Source of the DNA: Tamilnaduibacter salinus
GTDB taxonomy: Bacteria > Pseudomonadota > Gammaproteobacteria > Pseudomonadales > Oleiphilaceae
Assembly: GCF_003096655.1 (NCBI RefSeq)
Contig: NZ_QEKQ01000002.1
Span: 124,001-188,000, forward strand
Reading direction: 5' to 3'
Length of the DNA: 64,000 nt
Part shown: positions 51,580 through 59,842 of the stretch, piece after piece
Position numbering within the stretch: the stretch's first letter is position 1
How the letters are laid out: every line of letters begins with the position of its first letter
Notes under the pieces: model-generated
What the model was told of the DNA's origin: nothing
Databases searched by the model: none
What the model saw: the letters and a program-made list of their open reading frames with translations, nothing else
Made by a program: the position numbers and the translations under genes

Positions 51580-53063
51580 GAGAAGACCGGTTCGGTGGCC
51601 GGGGTCAGGGTGTAGTTGGCGGCGTCGAAACGCTTGAGCATCCGCTTCATTTCGAGGGTGCTCCAGGGGAAGCCCACGCTGTTGACGCCGTTCCGGTCCA
51701 GGTAGTAACTGGAGCAGCCACCGGTATTCCAGACGGTGCCCTGGAGATCTTTCTGGACCTTTCGGTTGTAGCGCGTCTGGGCGTTCGCCGTCACTTCCAC
51801 CCGTTGGAGCTGCTGGTCACGCATGGTTCTGAGGGTACTGAGGATGTAGTCGATCTGTGCTTCGATCACGATAAAGGCGGAGTTGTGACCGATACCGAGA
51901 TTAGGCCCGAGTACCATGAACGCGTTGGGCAACCCGTGGATGGTGGTGCCGCGGTAGGCTTCCATCCGGTTCTGCCACATCTGGCTAAGTGACTGCCCCT
52001 GATCATTGAAAATGCGCTCGGCAATGGGGGGTTCGGTGACAAAAAAACCGGTTCCGAGGATAATCGTGTCCGCCTCGCATTCGCTGCCATCCTGCCCGAC
52101 AAGGGTGTTGCCGTGCACCGCCTTCAGCCCGGTATTCAACAGGGCCACATTGTCTTCGTTGAGGGCGGGATAGTAGTGGTTGCTCATCAGCACCCGCTTG
52201 CAGCCCAGGGTATAGTCCGGGGTCAGCTTGCGGCGCAGGGCCGGGTCCTTGATGGTCAGGCGGATATGGGCCTCGCCCAGCTTCTGGATCTGCCGGAGCA
52301 GGGCTGGACGACGAAAGCCCACGCCAAAGCTCTCAAAGCCGCCGTAGAGCATGTGGCGCCATGCATTGAGGGTGAAGGGCAGCTTAAAAAAGCGTTCCTC
52401 GACCTTGGGGATCGGGTGGTCTGGCTTGGGCAGCACCCACTGGGGCGTGCGCTGGAAAAGGGTCAGCTTTGAAACACGGGGCTGAATCTCCGGAACGAAC
52501 TGAATCGCGGAGGCGCCGGTGCCCACCACGGCGACGCGCTCACCCGACAGGTCATGGTGATGATCCCAGCGTGAGGAGTGGAAGAGCGTGCCGTTGAATT
52601 CGTCCAGACCGGGGATATCGGGCACGACCGGTTCATGGAGATACCCCGAGCAGGCCACGATTGTCCGCGCAAGGTAGAGCCGGTCGCCGGTCCGCACCTC
52701 CCATCGCTTCTGCGCTTCGACCCACTGTGCCTTTTCGACGGCTTCGTTGAACCGGATATAACCAGGAATGCCACGGCTTTCTGCCACCTCGCGGACATAC
52801 GACAGAATCTCGTCCTGACCCGCAAACGCCCGGCTCCAGTCCGGCTTCTGGGCGAAGGAGTAGGAATACAGGGCAGACGGCACGTCACAGGCACATCCCG
52901 GATAGGTGTTGTCCCGCCAGGTACCGCCCAGATCGCCCGCTTTCTCCAGGATGGTAAAGTTGGTGATGCCCGCTTCCTGAAGGCGAATACCCAGTCCAAT
53001 GCCGCTGATTCCGGCGCCAATCACGAGGACATCGTAAAGGTGGGGGGTGCGGTGTGCTGTCAT
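51576..53063 (-). CDS. Flavin-containing (Baeyer-Villiger type) monooxygenase
   Basis: A 495-residue FAD/NADPH monooxygenase. FAD motif VIGAGISGIGLGIRL at the N-terminus, then GGTWRDNTYPGCACDVPSALYSYSF, the type I BVMO fingerprint FNGTLFHSSRWDHHHDL, and NADPH motif VAVVGTGASAIQF. The C-terminal VLGPNLGIGHNSAFIVIEAQIDYI is typical of the EthA/AlmA group. It may insert oxygen into ketones, or oxidise long-chain alkyl substrates as AlmA-like enzymes do. It follows the tetR gene with a 4-bp overlap and precedes the patatin gene, so one repressor probably controls all three. Confidence 0.93.
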   Translation of the reverse strand: MTAHRTPHLYDVLVIGAGISGIGLGIRLQEAGITNFTILEKAGDLGGTWRDNTYPGCACDVPSALYSYSFAQKPDWSRAFAGQDEILSYVREVAESRGIPGYIRFNEAVEKAQWVEAQKRWEVRTGDRLYLARTIVACSGYLHEPVVPDIPGLDEFNGTLFHSSRWDHHHDLSGERVAVVGTGASAIQFVPEIQPRVSKLTLFQRTPQWVLPKPDHPIPKVEERFFKLPFTLNAWRHMLYGGFESFGVGFRRPALLRQIQKLGEAHIRLTIKDPALRRKLTPDYTLGCKRVLMSNHYYPALNEDNVALLNTGLKAVHGNTLVGQDGSECEADTIILGTGFFVTEPPIAERIFNDQGQSLSQMWQNRMEAYRGTTIHGLPNAFMVLGPNLGIGHNSAFIVIEAQIDYILSTLRTMRDQQLQRVEVTANAQTRYNRKVQKDLQGTVWNTGGCSSYYLDRNGVNSVGFPWSTLEMKRMLKRFDAANYTLTPATEPVFS

Positions 53064-53677
53064 TGTGTGATCCCTTCGCTTTTGGGGTGATGTCTGATCG
53101 CCTGCCAGCAGGCATCCCGGGCGGTCAGCAGGTCCGAATCACCAATCGTGAGATAGCCCTGGGCCTCGGCTTTGAAAATGCCAACAAAACCTCCCCAGAA
53201 GAGGGCGATGGCAATGTCTGCGCGAAGCTGGGGGTTGAGGAGCCCGTTCTGCTGGCCCTGAAGAATCATCATGCCCATGGGCACGAGCAGTGATCGCTCG
53301 ATCTGCCAGCTGTCGTTGTCCAGGTAGGCATGGTGGTCCTGCATTTCCAGAAACCGGAATGCGGCCGGGTTCTGTCGGGCAAAGCCGGTGAGACGATCCC
53401 AGAGTTCATTGAAGAGGGCCCGGGACGGCTCATTCAGGTCGACGCCGTCTGTCAGGTGATCCTTCAGGCGCTGTTTGGTATCGCGAAAGACAGCGTTCAC
53501 CAGCGCTTCCTTGTTCTCGAAATAGCGATAGAGCGTGCCGACCCCGACGCCTGCCTTGCGGGCAATCGGCGGCACCGGCGTCCCGTGCAGACCATGTTCC
53601 GCGAACACCTCAAGCGCCGCCTTAATGATTCGGTCCGGTTTGTTGTCTTCGTTCCTCAGGTGCTGCGGCGCCGGCAT
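53060..53677 (-). CDS. TetR-family transcriptional regulator
   Basis: A 205-residue repressor with an N-terminal HTH: RIIKAALEVFAEHGLHGTPVPPIARKAGVGVGTLYRYFENKEALVNAVF (about residues 16-65). The C-terminal ligand domain is of unknown specificity (FARQNPAAFRFLEMQDHHAYLD). It is the first gene of the monooxygenase/patatin operon and divergent from the SDR and aldehyde dehydrogenase genes. An inverted repeat lies 20 bp upstream of its start and is probably its own operator. Confidence 0.93.
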   Translation of the reverse strand: MPAPQHLRNEDNKPDRIIKAALEVFAEHGLHGTPVPPIARKAGVGVGTLYRYFENKEALVNAVFRDTKQRLKDHLTDGVDLNEPSRALFNELWDRLTGFARQNPAAFRFLEMQDHHAYLDNDSWQIERSLLVPMGMMILQGQQNGLLNPQLRADIAIALFWGGFVGIFKAEAQGYLTIGDSDLLTARDACWQAIRHHPKSEGITQ

Positions 53678-53697
53678 AAAACGACTCGGGTCCGGAA

Positions 53698-53711
53698 TGA
53701 ATGTTCATTCA
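53698..53711. promoter_or_regulatory. Probable TetR operator
   Basis: TGAATG-TT-CATTCA, a 6-bp inverted repeat with a 2-nt centre, lies just upstream of the tetR start in the intergenic region shared with the divergent SDR gene. Size and place fit a TetR-family operator. Confidence 0.55.
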
Positions 53712-53936
53712 GGTTGCCGCAGCCCAACCCCGGGAGGAATGTCATAACGGGTCAGTATGAGTGAGGAGGCGCGGATTGGCCGTCAGGACGCCGTACCGGC
53801 GTCACTTGGCAAAGGACGGCTCAACGGCGCCTTCCTATACTGAAGCGGCTATGGCCCGATGTTCGGATGATTGAACAGTCCGGTTCGCGGTTTGAAATGA
53901 GGTGCAACAACAGTTGCCCGCAATAGGAGTTGGCTC

Positions 53937-54752
53937 ATGCCCGTTGATCCCCGAGGCAAAACGATTGTTCTGACCGGAGCGTCTTCCGGTATCGGCGAGG
54001 TGGCGGCACACCAGCTTGCGAGACAGGGCGCAAGGTTATGTCTGGTGGCCCGTCGCGAGACGGAATTGAGGCGCGTGCGGCAATCCATCCGGAAAGAGGG
54101 CGGCGAGGTCTGGACCTATCCGGCGGACCTGACTGACGAGGACAGTCTCAACGCCTGCGCCGATGCGATCCTGGCCGATCACGACCGGGTTGACGTACTG
54201 GTCAACAATGCCGCTCATTCGATCCGTCGGCCGATTACCAAAGCCCTGGACCGCCTCCACGATTACCAGCGCACCATCAACATCAACTACATCGCGGCCG
54301 TTGGTCTGACGCTTCGGCTGCTGCCTCGCATGCTGGAGCAGGGCGATGGTCAGGTGGTGAACATCTCCACCCTGTCGTCCCAGGTTCCGATCCCGCTGTT
54401 TTCCGCCTACCTGGGGAGCAAAGCGGCGCTGGAGTCTTTCTCCCGCTCGCTGCTGGCCGAAACGGCCCACCGTGGCATCGCCGTCAGCATTGTCTATTAC
54501 CCGATGGTGCGTACGCCCATGTCCTCCCGTACGAGCATTTATCAGCACATGCCCATGATGAACGTGGCGTCGGCCGCGGGGTGGATCGTCAAGGCCATTC
54601 GTACCCGGCAGGCCCGTGTGGGAAGCCCGCTGGGGGTGGCCGGGAGCATCGCACTATCGGCCGCGCCGGGGCCAATCACCCGCCTGACTCAGCCGTTGTT
54701 CCGTCAGATGGACAAGCGGTTGGCACGTCGCCAGTCCCGCTCGGATCGTTGA
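53937..54752 (+). CDS. SDR oxidoreductase, acyl-reductase-like
   Basis: A 271-residue classical-type short-chain dehydrogenase. Cofactor motif TGASSGIGEVAA (about 14-25), VNNAAHS, catalytic Ser in NISTLSSQ and YLGSK as YxxxK. The stretches HSIRRPITKALDRLHDYQRTININYIAAVGLTLRLLPRML and VVYYPMVRTPM resemble the reductase half of bacterial fatty acyl-CoA reductases (Acr) more than sugar or steroid SDRs. It is divergent from tetR and followed by the aldehyde dehydrogenase gene, suggesting alcohol/aldehyde interconversion in one pathway. Substrate is inferred. Confidence 0.88.
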   Translation: MPVDPRGKTIVLTGASSGIGEVAAHQLARQGARLCLVARRETELRRVRQSIRKEGGEVWTYPADLTDEDSLNACADAILADHDRVDVLVNNAAHSIRRPITKALDRLHDYQRTININYIAAVGLTLRLLPRMLEQGDGQVVNISTLSSQVPIPLFSAYLGSKAALESFSRSLLAETAHRGIAVSIVYYPMVRTPMSSRTSIYQHMPMMNVASAAGWIVKAIRTRQARVGSPLGVAGSIALSAAPGPITRLTQPLFRQMDKRLARRQSRSDR

Positions 54753-54898
54753 GGTTCTGATAGGCTTCAGAAGCGTTTGCCCACAGTTATTGGCGTCAAT
54801 GTCGCGGTCAGCCACCCGGCGTATGATTGAGACAGACAAGAGTGCCTGTGATGGCCGAACAACAGACGCCACAACAACGTGACGCAAGGAGTCTGACG

Positions 54899-56485
54899 AT
54901 GAACAACGTTGCATCCCTGCCAGCCGCCGGCGAAACGGTGGCCGTCAATCCGTCGAAACGGACCCAGATGGATACGGTGCCCAATACGCCGCTGGAACAG
55001 GTTCCGGCGATCTTTGAGCAAGCCAGAAAAGCGCAGGCGGTCTGGGCAAGCAAGTCGTTTTCCGAGCGCGAAAAGCACGTCCGGAAAATGCGCGACTACA
55101 TCCGGGACAATGCCGACGAGCTGGCGCGTATTGTCAGCGATGGCAATGGCAAGACGCGCTTCGATGCGCTGGCGACCGAAGTGCTGCCGTGCATGCTGGC
55201 CTGCAGCTGGTATGGCAAGAACGCGGCTCGTGTTCTGAAGACCGAAACGCGGGAGCCGTCCAGTCTGCTGTGGATCGGTAAGCGCACCGAAATCCGCCAC
55301 GAACCACTCGGCGTGGTCGGCATCATCAGCCCCTGGAACTACCCGCTGTCCATCCCCTTCGGTGAGATCGTAATGGGCCTGATGGCCGGTAACGCGGTTC
55401 TGCTGAAAGTCGCGGCGGCGACGCCGCTTGTGGGTCAGGCCATCGAGCGGATTGTCGCGGCTGGCGATCTGCCGGACGGGCTGTTTCACCACATCGTTGG
55501 CTCCGGCGGTCAGGTGTCCACGGCCATGTTCGAGAACGGCGTGGATAAGCTGTTCTTCACCGGCTCGGTTCCGGCCGGCAAGAAGCTGATGGCGCAGGCT
55601 GCCGAGACGCTCACTCCCGTCTCTCTGGAGCTGGGCGGTAAGGACCCGATGATCGTCCTTGAAGACGCGGACATCGAACGGGCGGTCAATGGCGCCGCCT
55701 GGGCCGGCTATCAGAACGCGGGCCAGTCCTGCGGCGGCGTGGAGCGGGTCTACGTTCATGAATCGATCTATCAACAGTTCGTGGACCGGATGGCCGAGAA
55801 AACCCGCCAGTTGCGCCATGGTGCTCCGGACGACCAGTGCGGTGTCGACCTGGGCTCCATGACGACGGCCAAGCAACGCGAAGCGGTCGCCCGTCACCTT
55901 GAGGATGCGATTGCCAACGGCGCCAAAATCGTCGCCCAGTCCCAGCCGGTGGGCGATCAGGACGGTGAATTCCACCCGGCCACGCTGCTGACGGACGTCC
56001 ATCACGACATGACCTTCATGCGGGAGGAAACCTTCGGTCCTCTGGTTCCGATCATGCCGTTCAAGACCGAAGACGAAGCCGTGGCACTCGCCAACGACTG
56101 CACCATGGCGCTGACCGCCTCCATCTGGACCCGCAACATCCGGCGCGGCAGGCAGCTCGCCGAACGCGTGAAGGGCGGCGTCGTGGCGATCAACGACCAT
56201 CTGTACACCCACGGCATGTCCGACCTCCCCTGGGGCGGGCCGGAGGAGTCCGGCATCGGCCGCACCCACGGCCCCGAGGGCCTGATGGAGATGACCAAGC
56301 CCAAGGCGGTGAACTGGGACTGGCTGCGTGCCAAGCGCAACCTGTGGTGGTATCCGCAGGACCGTGAGAGCTACAACGCCATCCGCAACGCCATGCACAT
56401 GGTGGCACCACGCTCACCGGGTGACTTCCTGCGCTCGGCCGGGAAGGTGGTACCGGCGATGGTGAAGAAGATGTACCTCCAGTAG
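54899..56485 (+). CDS. Aldehyde dehydrogenase
   Basis: A 528-residue NAD(P)-dependent aldehyde dehydrogenase. Motifs: IISPWNYPLSIPFGEIV, FTGSVPAGKKL, catalytic Glu in LELGGKDPM (about 244), and nucleophile Cys in NAGQSCGGVERVYV (about 278). The C-terminus extends past the usual end with an amphipathic segment (NAMHMVAPRSPGDFLRSAGKVVPAMVKKMYLQ), which might bind membrane as in fatty aldehyde dehydrogenases. The start is chosen for AAGGAG 7 nt upstream; in-frame starts further upstream lack this. It follows the SDR gene by about 150 bp. Confidence 0.93.
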   Translation: MNNVASLPAAGETVAVNPSKRTQMDTVPNTPLEQVPAIFEQARKAQAVWASKSFSEREKHVRKMRDYIRDNADELARIVSDGNGKTRFDALATEVLPCMLACSWYGKNAARVLKTETREPSSLLWIGKRTEIRHEPLGVVGIISPWNYPLSIPFGEIVMGLMAGNAVLLKVAAATPLVGQAIERIVAAGDLPDGLFHHIVGSGGQVSTAMFENGVDKLFFTGSVPAGKKLMAQAAETLTPVSLELGGKDPMIVLEDADIERAVNGAAWAGYQNAGQSCGGVERVYVHESIYQQFVDRMAEKTRQLRHGAPDDQCGVDLGSMTTAKQREAVARHLEDAIANGAKIVAQSQPVGDQDGEFHPATLLTDVHHDMTFMREETFGPLVPIMPFKTEDEAVALANDCTMALTASIWTRNIRRGRQLAERVKGGVVAINDHLYTHGMSDLPWGGPEESGIGRTHGPEGLMEMTKPKAVNWDWLRAKRNLWWYPQDRESYNAIRNAMHMVAPRSPGDFLRSAGKVVPAMVKKMYLQ

Positions 56486-56675
56486 GGCAATCTTGCCTGG
56501 CCCGGTTTCTACCGCGCAAAGTCCTGGATGGCGGCGGGCCTATCGGGCTGTTACGGCCGCTATCCAGGAGTCGGCGACTGCGCAAGGCTGGTGGCTGACT
56601 CTGCAAAACCTGCGTTTACTTTTATCGAGTTCGGGTGTAGAAACCGGTGCTTGAAAGGGAACGCGGGGGCCTGGC

Positions 56676-58082
56676 ATGGAATCGGGATATCGCTATCAGG
56701 CATTGGAACGTTGGTTGTCGCAAGGCATTTGCGACCGACGCTGGCGAGTGGGGGAGCGACTGCCATCGGTCCGCGCACTCTGCCATCAACATCGCGTCTC
56801 CAAGGCGACGGTCCAGCACGCGTTACGTCGGCTTGAAGCCCAAGGGCTGGTGGAGGCCCGCCATCGCTCGGGCTATTTTGTCGCGTTGCAACTGGGCGAC
56901 ATAGAGAAGCCCCAACCCGGCGACCTCATCGATGGCCCCCGCTCAGTCAGCGTCAATGACCTGCTTCTGGACATTATGCGCCGGAGCGCGGCATTTGATC
57001 TGTTGCCGCATCACGGCTCTGGCGACCTGCCGCCCGGGATCGTGTCGCTGAATCGATCCATCGGGCGGTCTTTGAGACGCCAACGAGGCGAGACCCAGCA
57101 CTATTACGATGAGCCCGCCGGCGTCCCCGCCCTCAGAGAGCAGTTGGCCCTGCACCACTCACGACGTGGCTGGTCGGCCTCAGCCGATGAACTGTGTATC
57201 ACATCCGGGTGCCAGCATGCGCTGTTTCTCGCGCTGATGGCCTGTTGCGATCGCGGCGATGTGGTGGCCGTTGAATCGCCGGGATTCTATGGCGTGCTTC
57301 AACTGGCCGAGCAACTCGGGCTCCAGGTGATCGAAATGCCGGCCTCAATGGAAAGCGGGTTGGATATCGATGCGCTCGATAAGGCACTGGCACGCTGGGA
57401 CGTCAGGGCCTGCGTTGTTTCGCCAGCCTTCGCCACGCCGGGCGGGGCGGTTATGCCGGAACCTGCCAAACACCGGCTACTACAGCTCGGGAAGCAGCAT
57501 GATCTGGCGATCATCGAGGACGATATATACGCCGACACCGCGTTCGAGAGCCCACCGGATCCCCTGAAAGCCCTGGACACGGACAACCGCGTCATACTGT
57601 GCAGTTCGTTCTCCAAGAGTCTGTCCCGGGATCTGCGTCTGGGCTGGGTGTCCGGCGCTCGCTGGCATGATCGAATTGTTCACCTGAAACTCGTTACCCA
57701 GCTGGCGGGAAGTCGTTACGTCCAACAGGGCGTGGCGTCGTTCATGGCCGACGGGAGTCTGAGCGCGCATCTGCGCAGGCAGCGTCAAGCGCTTCGCGCC
57801 AACCGCGACCACCTGATTGGCAAACTGCAGGACTGGCCTTGCGACGTGCGCGTCTGTGTTCCCCGTGGCGGGTTGTCGGTCTGGGTTGCGCTTCCTCACC
57901 ATGTGGACACCCTCAAAGCCTACCGACCCGCGCTCGCCGAAGGCGTTGTCATCACGCCGGGCCCTCTGTTCTCCATATCCGACCAGTACCGCAATTGCCT
58001 GCGTATCAGCTATGCGCATCCCTGGGATGCACCGAGAGCCCGAGCGCTTGAAGGGCTCCCCCGGTTGTTACTCAGGAATTGA
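56676..58082 (+). CDS. MocR-type PLP-dependent GntR regulator
   Basis: A 468-residue fusion of a GntR winged helix (WRVGERLPSVRALCHQHRVSKATVQHALRRLEAQGLVEARHRSGYFV, residues 22-68) and a class I aminotransferase fold (ITSGCQHALFLALMACCDRGDVVAVESPGFYG; FATPGG; DDIYAD; PLP lysine in CSSFSKSLSRDLRLGW). MocR proteins such as PdxR and GabR use PLP as an effector. The upstream aldehyde dehydrogenase could be a target. The last codons and stop (CTC AGG AAT TGA) lie inside a repeat also present at 61689-61714, so the original C-terminus may have been changed. Confidence 0.93.
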   Translation: MESGYRYQALERWLSQGICDRRWRVGERLPSVRALCHQHRVSKATVQHALRRLEAQGLVEARHRSGYFVALQLGDIEKPQPGDLIDGPRSVSVNDLLLDIMRRSAAFDLLPHHGSGDLPPGIVSLNRSIGRSLRRQRGETQHYYDEPAGVPALREQLALHHSRRGWSASADELCITSGCQHALFLALMACCDRGDVVAVESPGFYGVLQLAEQLGLQVIEMPASMESGLDIDALDKALARWDVRACVVSPAFATPGGAVMPEPAKHRLLQLGKQHDLAIIEDDIYADTAFESPPDPLKALDTDNRVILCSSFSKSLSRDLRLGWVSGARWHDRIVHLKLVTQLAGSRYVQQGVASFMADGSLSAHLRRQRQALRANRDHLIGKLQDWPCDVRVCVPRGGLSVWVALPHHVDTLKAYRPALAEGVVITPGPLFSISDQYRNCLRISYAHPWDAPRARALEGLPRLLLRN

Positions 58083-58099
58083 TCAGCACTTCCTTACTG
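58074..58099 (+). repeat. 26-bp repeat, copy A
   Basis: This sequence beginning AGGAATTGATCAGCAC matches 61689-61714 at 24 of 26 positions in the same orientation. It supplies the stop codon of the MocR gene. It resembles an insertion-sequence end; no transposase lies between the copies. Confidence 0.6.
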
Positions 58100-58272
58100 T
58101 CTCGTCTGGTTAATTCGACGACTTACTGAGCCCACTCCCTTCAACGCGACACCACCACGCTGGATCTCGCCTGAGATATCTGTACCGATTATTTCTAGAA
58201 AATCTGAGCCTGTATCGATACCCGACCAGTGAGTACGCTCTCTGCCATAGCCGTACCAGGGGAGGGAGCCTG

Positions 58273-59673
58273 ATGAGCGAAACAATTCCTGTTCGAACGA
58301 TTGAGACACCCCCAAAGAAAAAGCACGACGCAGGACGGATTCACCCGAGGAGTTTTCGTGGGCTCTATCGCCGCCTGCGAATCGCGGGCGGCTCAGCCCT
58401 GTTTGCCCTGTTTTTCGGCACCGTCTGGCTCCAGTGGGGCGATCGTCAGGCGGTGCTATGGGACCTTTCCACCAAGCAGTTCCATGTGTTCGGCAGCTCG
58501 TTCTGGCCTCAGGATCTGCTTTTGCTCTCTGCAATCCTGATTATCTGCGCGTTCGGGCTGTTTTTCATGACGGTTTGGGCCGGGCGAATCTGGTGTGGTT
58601 ACACCTGCCCGCAAAGCGTCTGGATGTGGCTGTTCATGTGGGTGGAAAAGCAGGCGGAGGGGGATCGGAATCAGCGCATCAAACTGGACCGCTCACCGAC
58701 AACGCTTTCCAAACTCTACAAGCGCGCCAAAAAACACGGAGGCTGGCTGTTAATCAGCCTCGTCACGGCGGTCACCTTCGTTGGTTATTTCACACCGATT
58801 CGGGCGTTGTTGCCGGATCTGCTTCAACTTAAAGCGGATGCCTCAGCGGCCTTCTGGGTGATGGCGTTTACGACCGCGACGTACATCAATGCTGGCTGGT
58901 TGCGTGAAAAAGTCTGCGTTCACATGTGTCCATACGGCCGTTTTCAGTCGTCCATGCTGGACAGCGATTCGTTAGTGATCAGCTACGATGTTGCCCGCGG
59001 GGAGCCCAGAGGGCACCGCAAGCCCGGCGCGGATTACCACTCTGCCGGTCTTGGTGACTGCGTGGATTGTCAGATGTGCGTTCAGGTATGCCCTACTGGT
59101 ATTGATATCCGGGAGGGTCTTCAGATCGACTGCATTGGATGCGCCGCCTGCATCGATGCCTGCGACACGGTGATGGATAAACTCGGGTACGAAACCGGCC
59201 TGATCCGTTACGCCAGCGAGCGGGAGCTGGCCGGAGGACGGCGTCGTATTCTTCGGCCCCGGCTGGTGGGTTATGGCGCCGCCCTGATCGTGATGGTGGC
59301 CCTTCTGGCGTGGGCGATCGCTACCCGTTCACTGGTCTCGCTGGATGTGGAAAAAGATCGGTCCCTGTATCGTTTCAATCATCAGGGACAGATCGAAAAC
59401 AGTTACGTCGTGAGCGTGTTGAATAAAAGCCATCAGGATCGGACCTTCCGGCTCCACGTTCGTGGTCTTGATGGCTTACACCTTGTGAACGCCGCCCCAT
59501 TCGTCGTCGGGGGCGGAGAACGGGTTGCGGTTCCCGTGGCCGTTGCGGTCAGTCCGGAGGCTCTGCCGAGCGACGTGCTTGATGTCGAGTTCGAGTTGGA
59601 AGCGCTCGATGGGTCGTCACGCACGTGGCAGGAGACCACGCGCTTTACCGGTGAAACGCAGTCACCGCGATGA
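58273..59673 (+). CDS. ccoG: CcoG, cytochrome cbb3 oxidase assembly protein
   Basis: A 466-residue membrane iron-sulfur protein (FixG/RdxA family). About five membrane helices, TWAGRIWCGYTCPQSVWMWLF-type motif near residues 97-117, FTTATYINAGWLREKVCVHMCPYGRFQ, and ferredoxin cysteines CVDCQMCVQVCPTG and CIGCAACIDACD (two 4Fe-4S clusters). The C-terminal periplasmic part is an Ig-like FixG domain. CcoG reduces copper for the cbb3 oxidase CuB site. It normally lies by ccoNOPQ and ccoIS, but none is here. GGGAGG precedes the ATG. The 190-bp upstream region has palindromes TTTCTAGAAA and GTATCGATAC but no clear Anr/FNR box. Confidence 0.94.
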   Translation: MSETIPVRTIETPPKKKHDAGRIHPRSFRGLYRRLRIAGGSALFALFFGTVWLQWGDRQAVLWDLSTKQFHVFGSSFWPQDLLLLSAILIICAFGLFFMTVWAGRIWCGYTCPQSVWMWLFMWVEKQAEGDRNQRIKLDRSPTTLSKLYKRAKKHGGWLLISLVTAVTFVGYFTPIRALLPDLLQLKADASAAFWVMAFTTATYINAGWLREKVCVHMCPYGRFQSSMLDSDSLVISYDVARGEPRGHRKPGADYHSAGLGDCVDCQMCVQVCPTGIDIREGLQIDCIGCAACIDACDTVMDKLGYETGLIRYASERELAGGRRRILRPRLVGYGAALIVMVALLAWAIATRSLVSLDVEKDRSLYRFNHQGQIENSYVVSVLNKSHQDRTFRLHVRGLDGLHLVNAAPFVVGGGERVAVPVAVAVSPEALPSDVLDVEFELEALDGSSRTWQETTRFTGETQSPR

Positions 59674-59842
59674 CTTGATCCATGCGCCAATTGTCGACAA
59701 AGTAGCTGTTCCTGGTGGGAGCCTCTGGTGACGGCATCACCCGCGTATGGCAGGTGCCTCGGTGAATCCGTGAAATTGGGCGTAACGTACGTATACCCAC
59801 CCGGCCCAAGACAAGCGAACTGGAAGCGAGCGAGTCGATAGT

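Noticed and set aside
54767-56398. 543-codon open frame on the minus strand across the aldehyde dehydrogenase gene
   Set aside because: Antisense to a clear aldehyde dehydrogenase with all catalytic motifs; no domain in the shadow protein.
58185-58215. Palindromes TTTCTAGAAA and GTATCGATAC upstream of ccoG as an Anr/FNR site
   Set aside because: Neither matches TTGAT-N4-ATCAA; only 10 bp each, so they were not called as operators.
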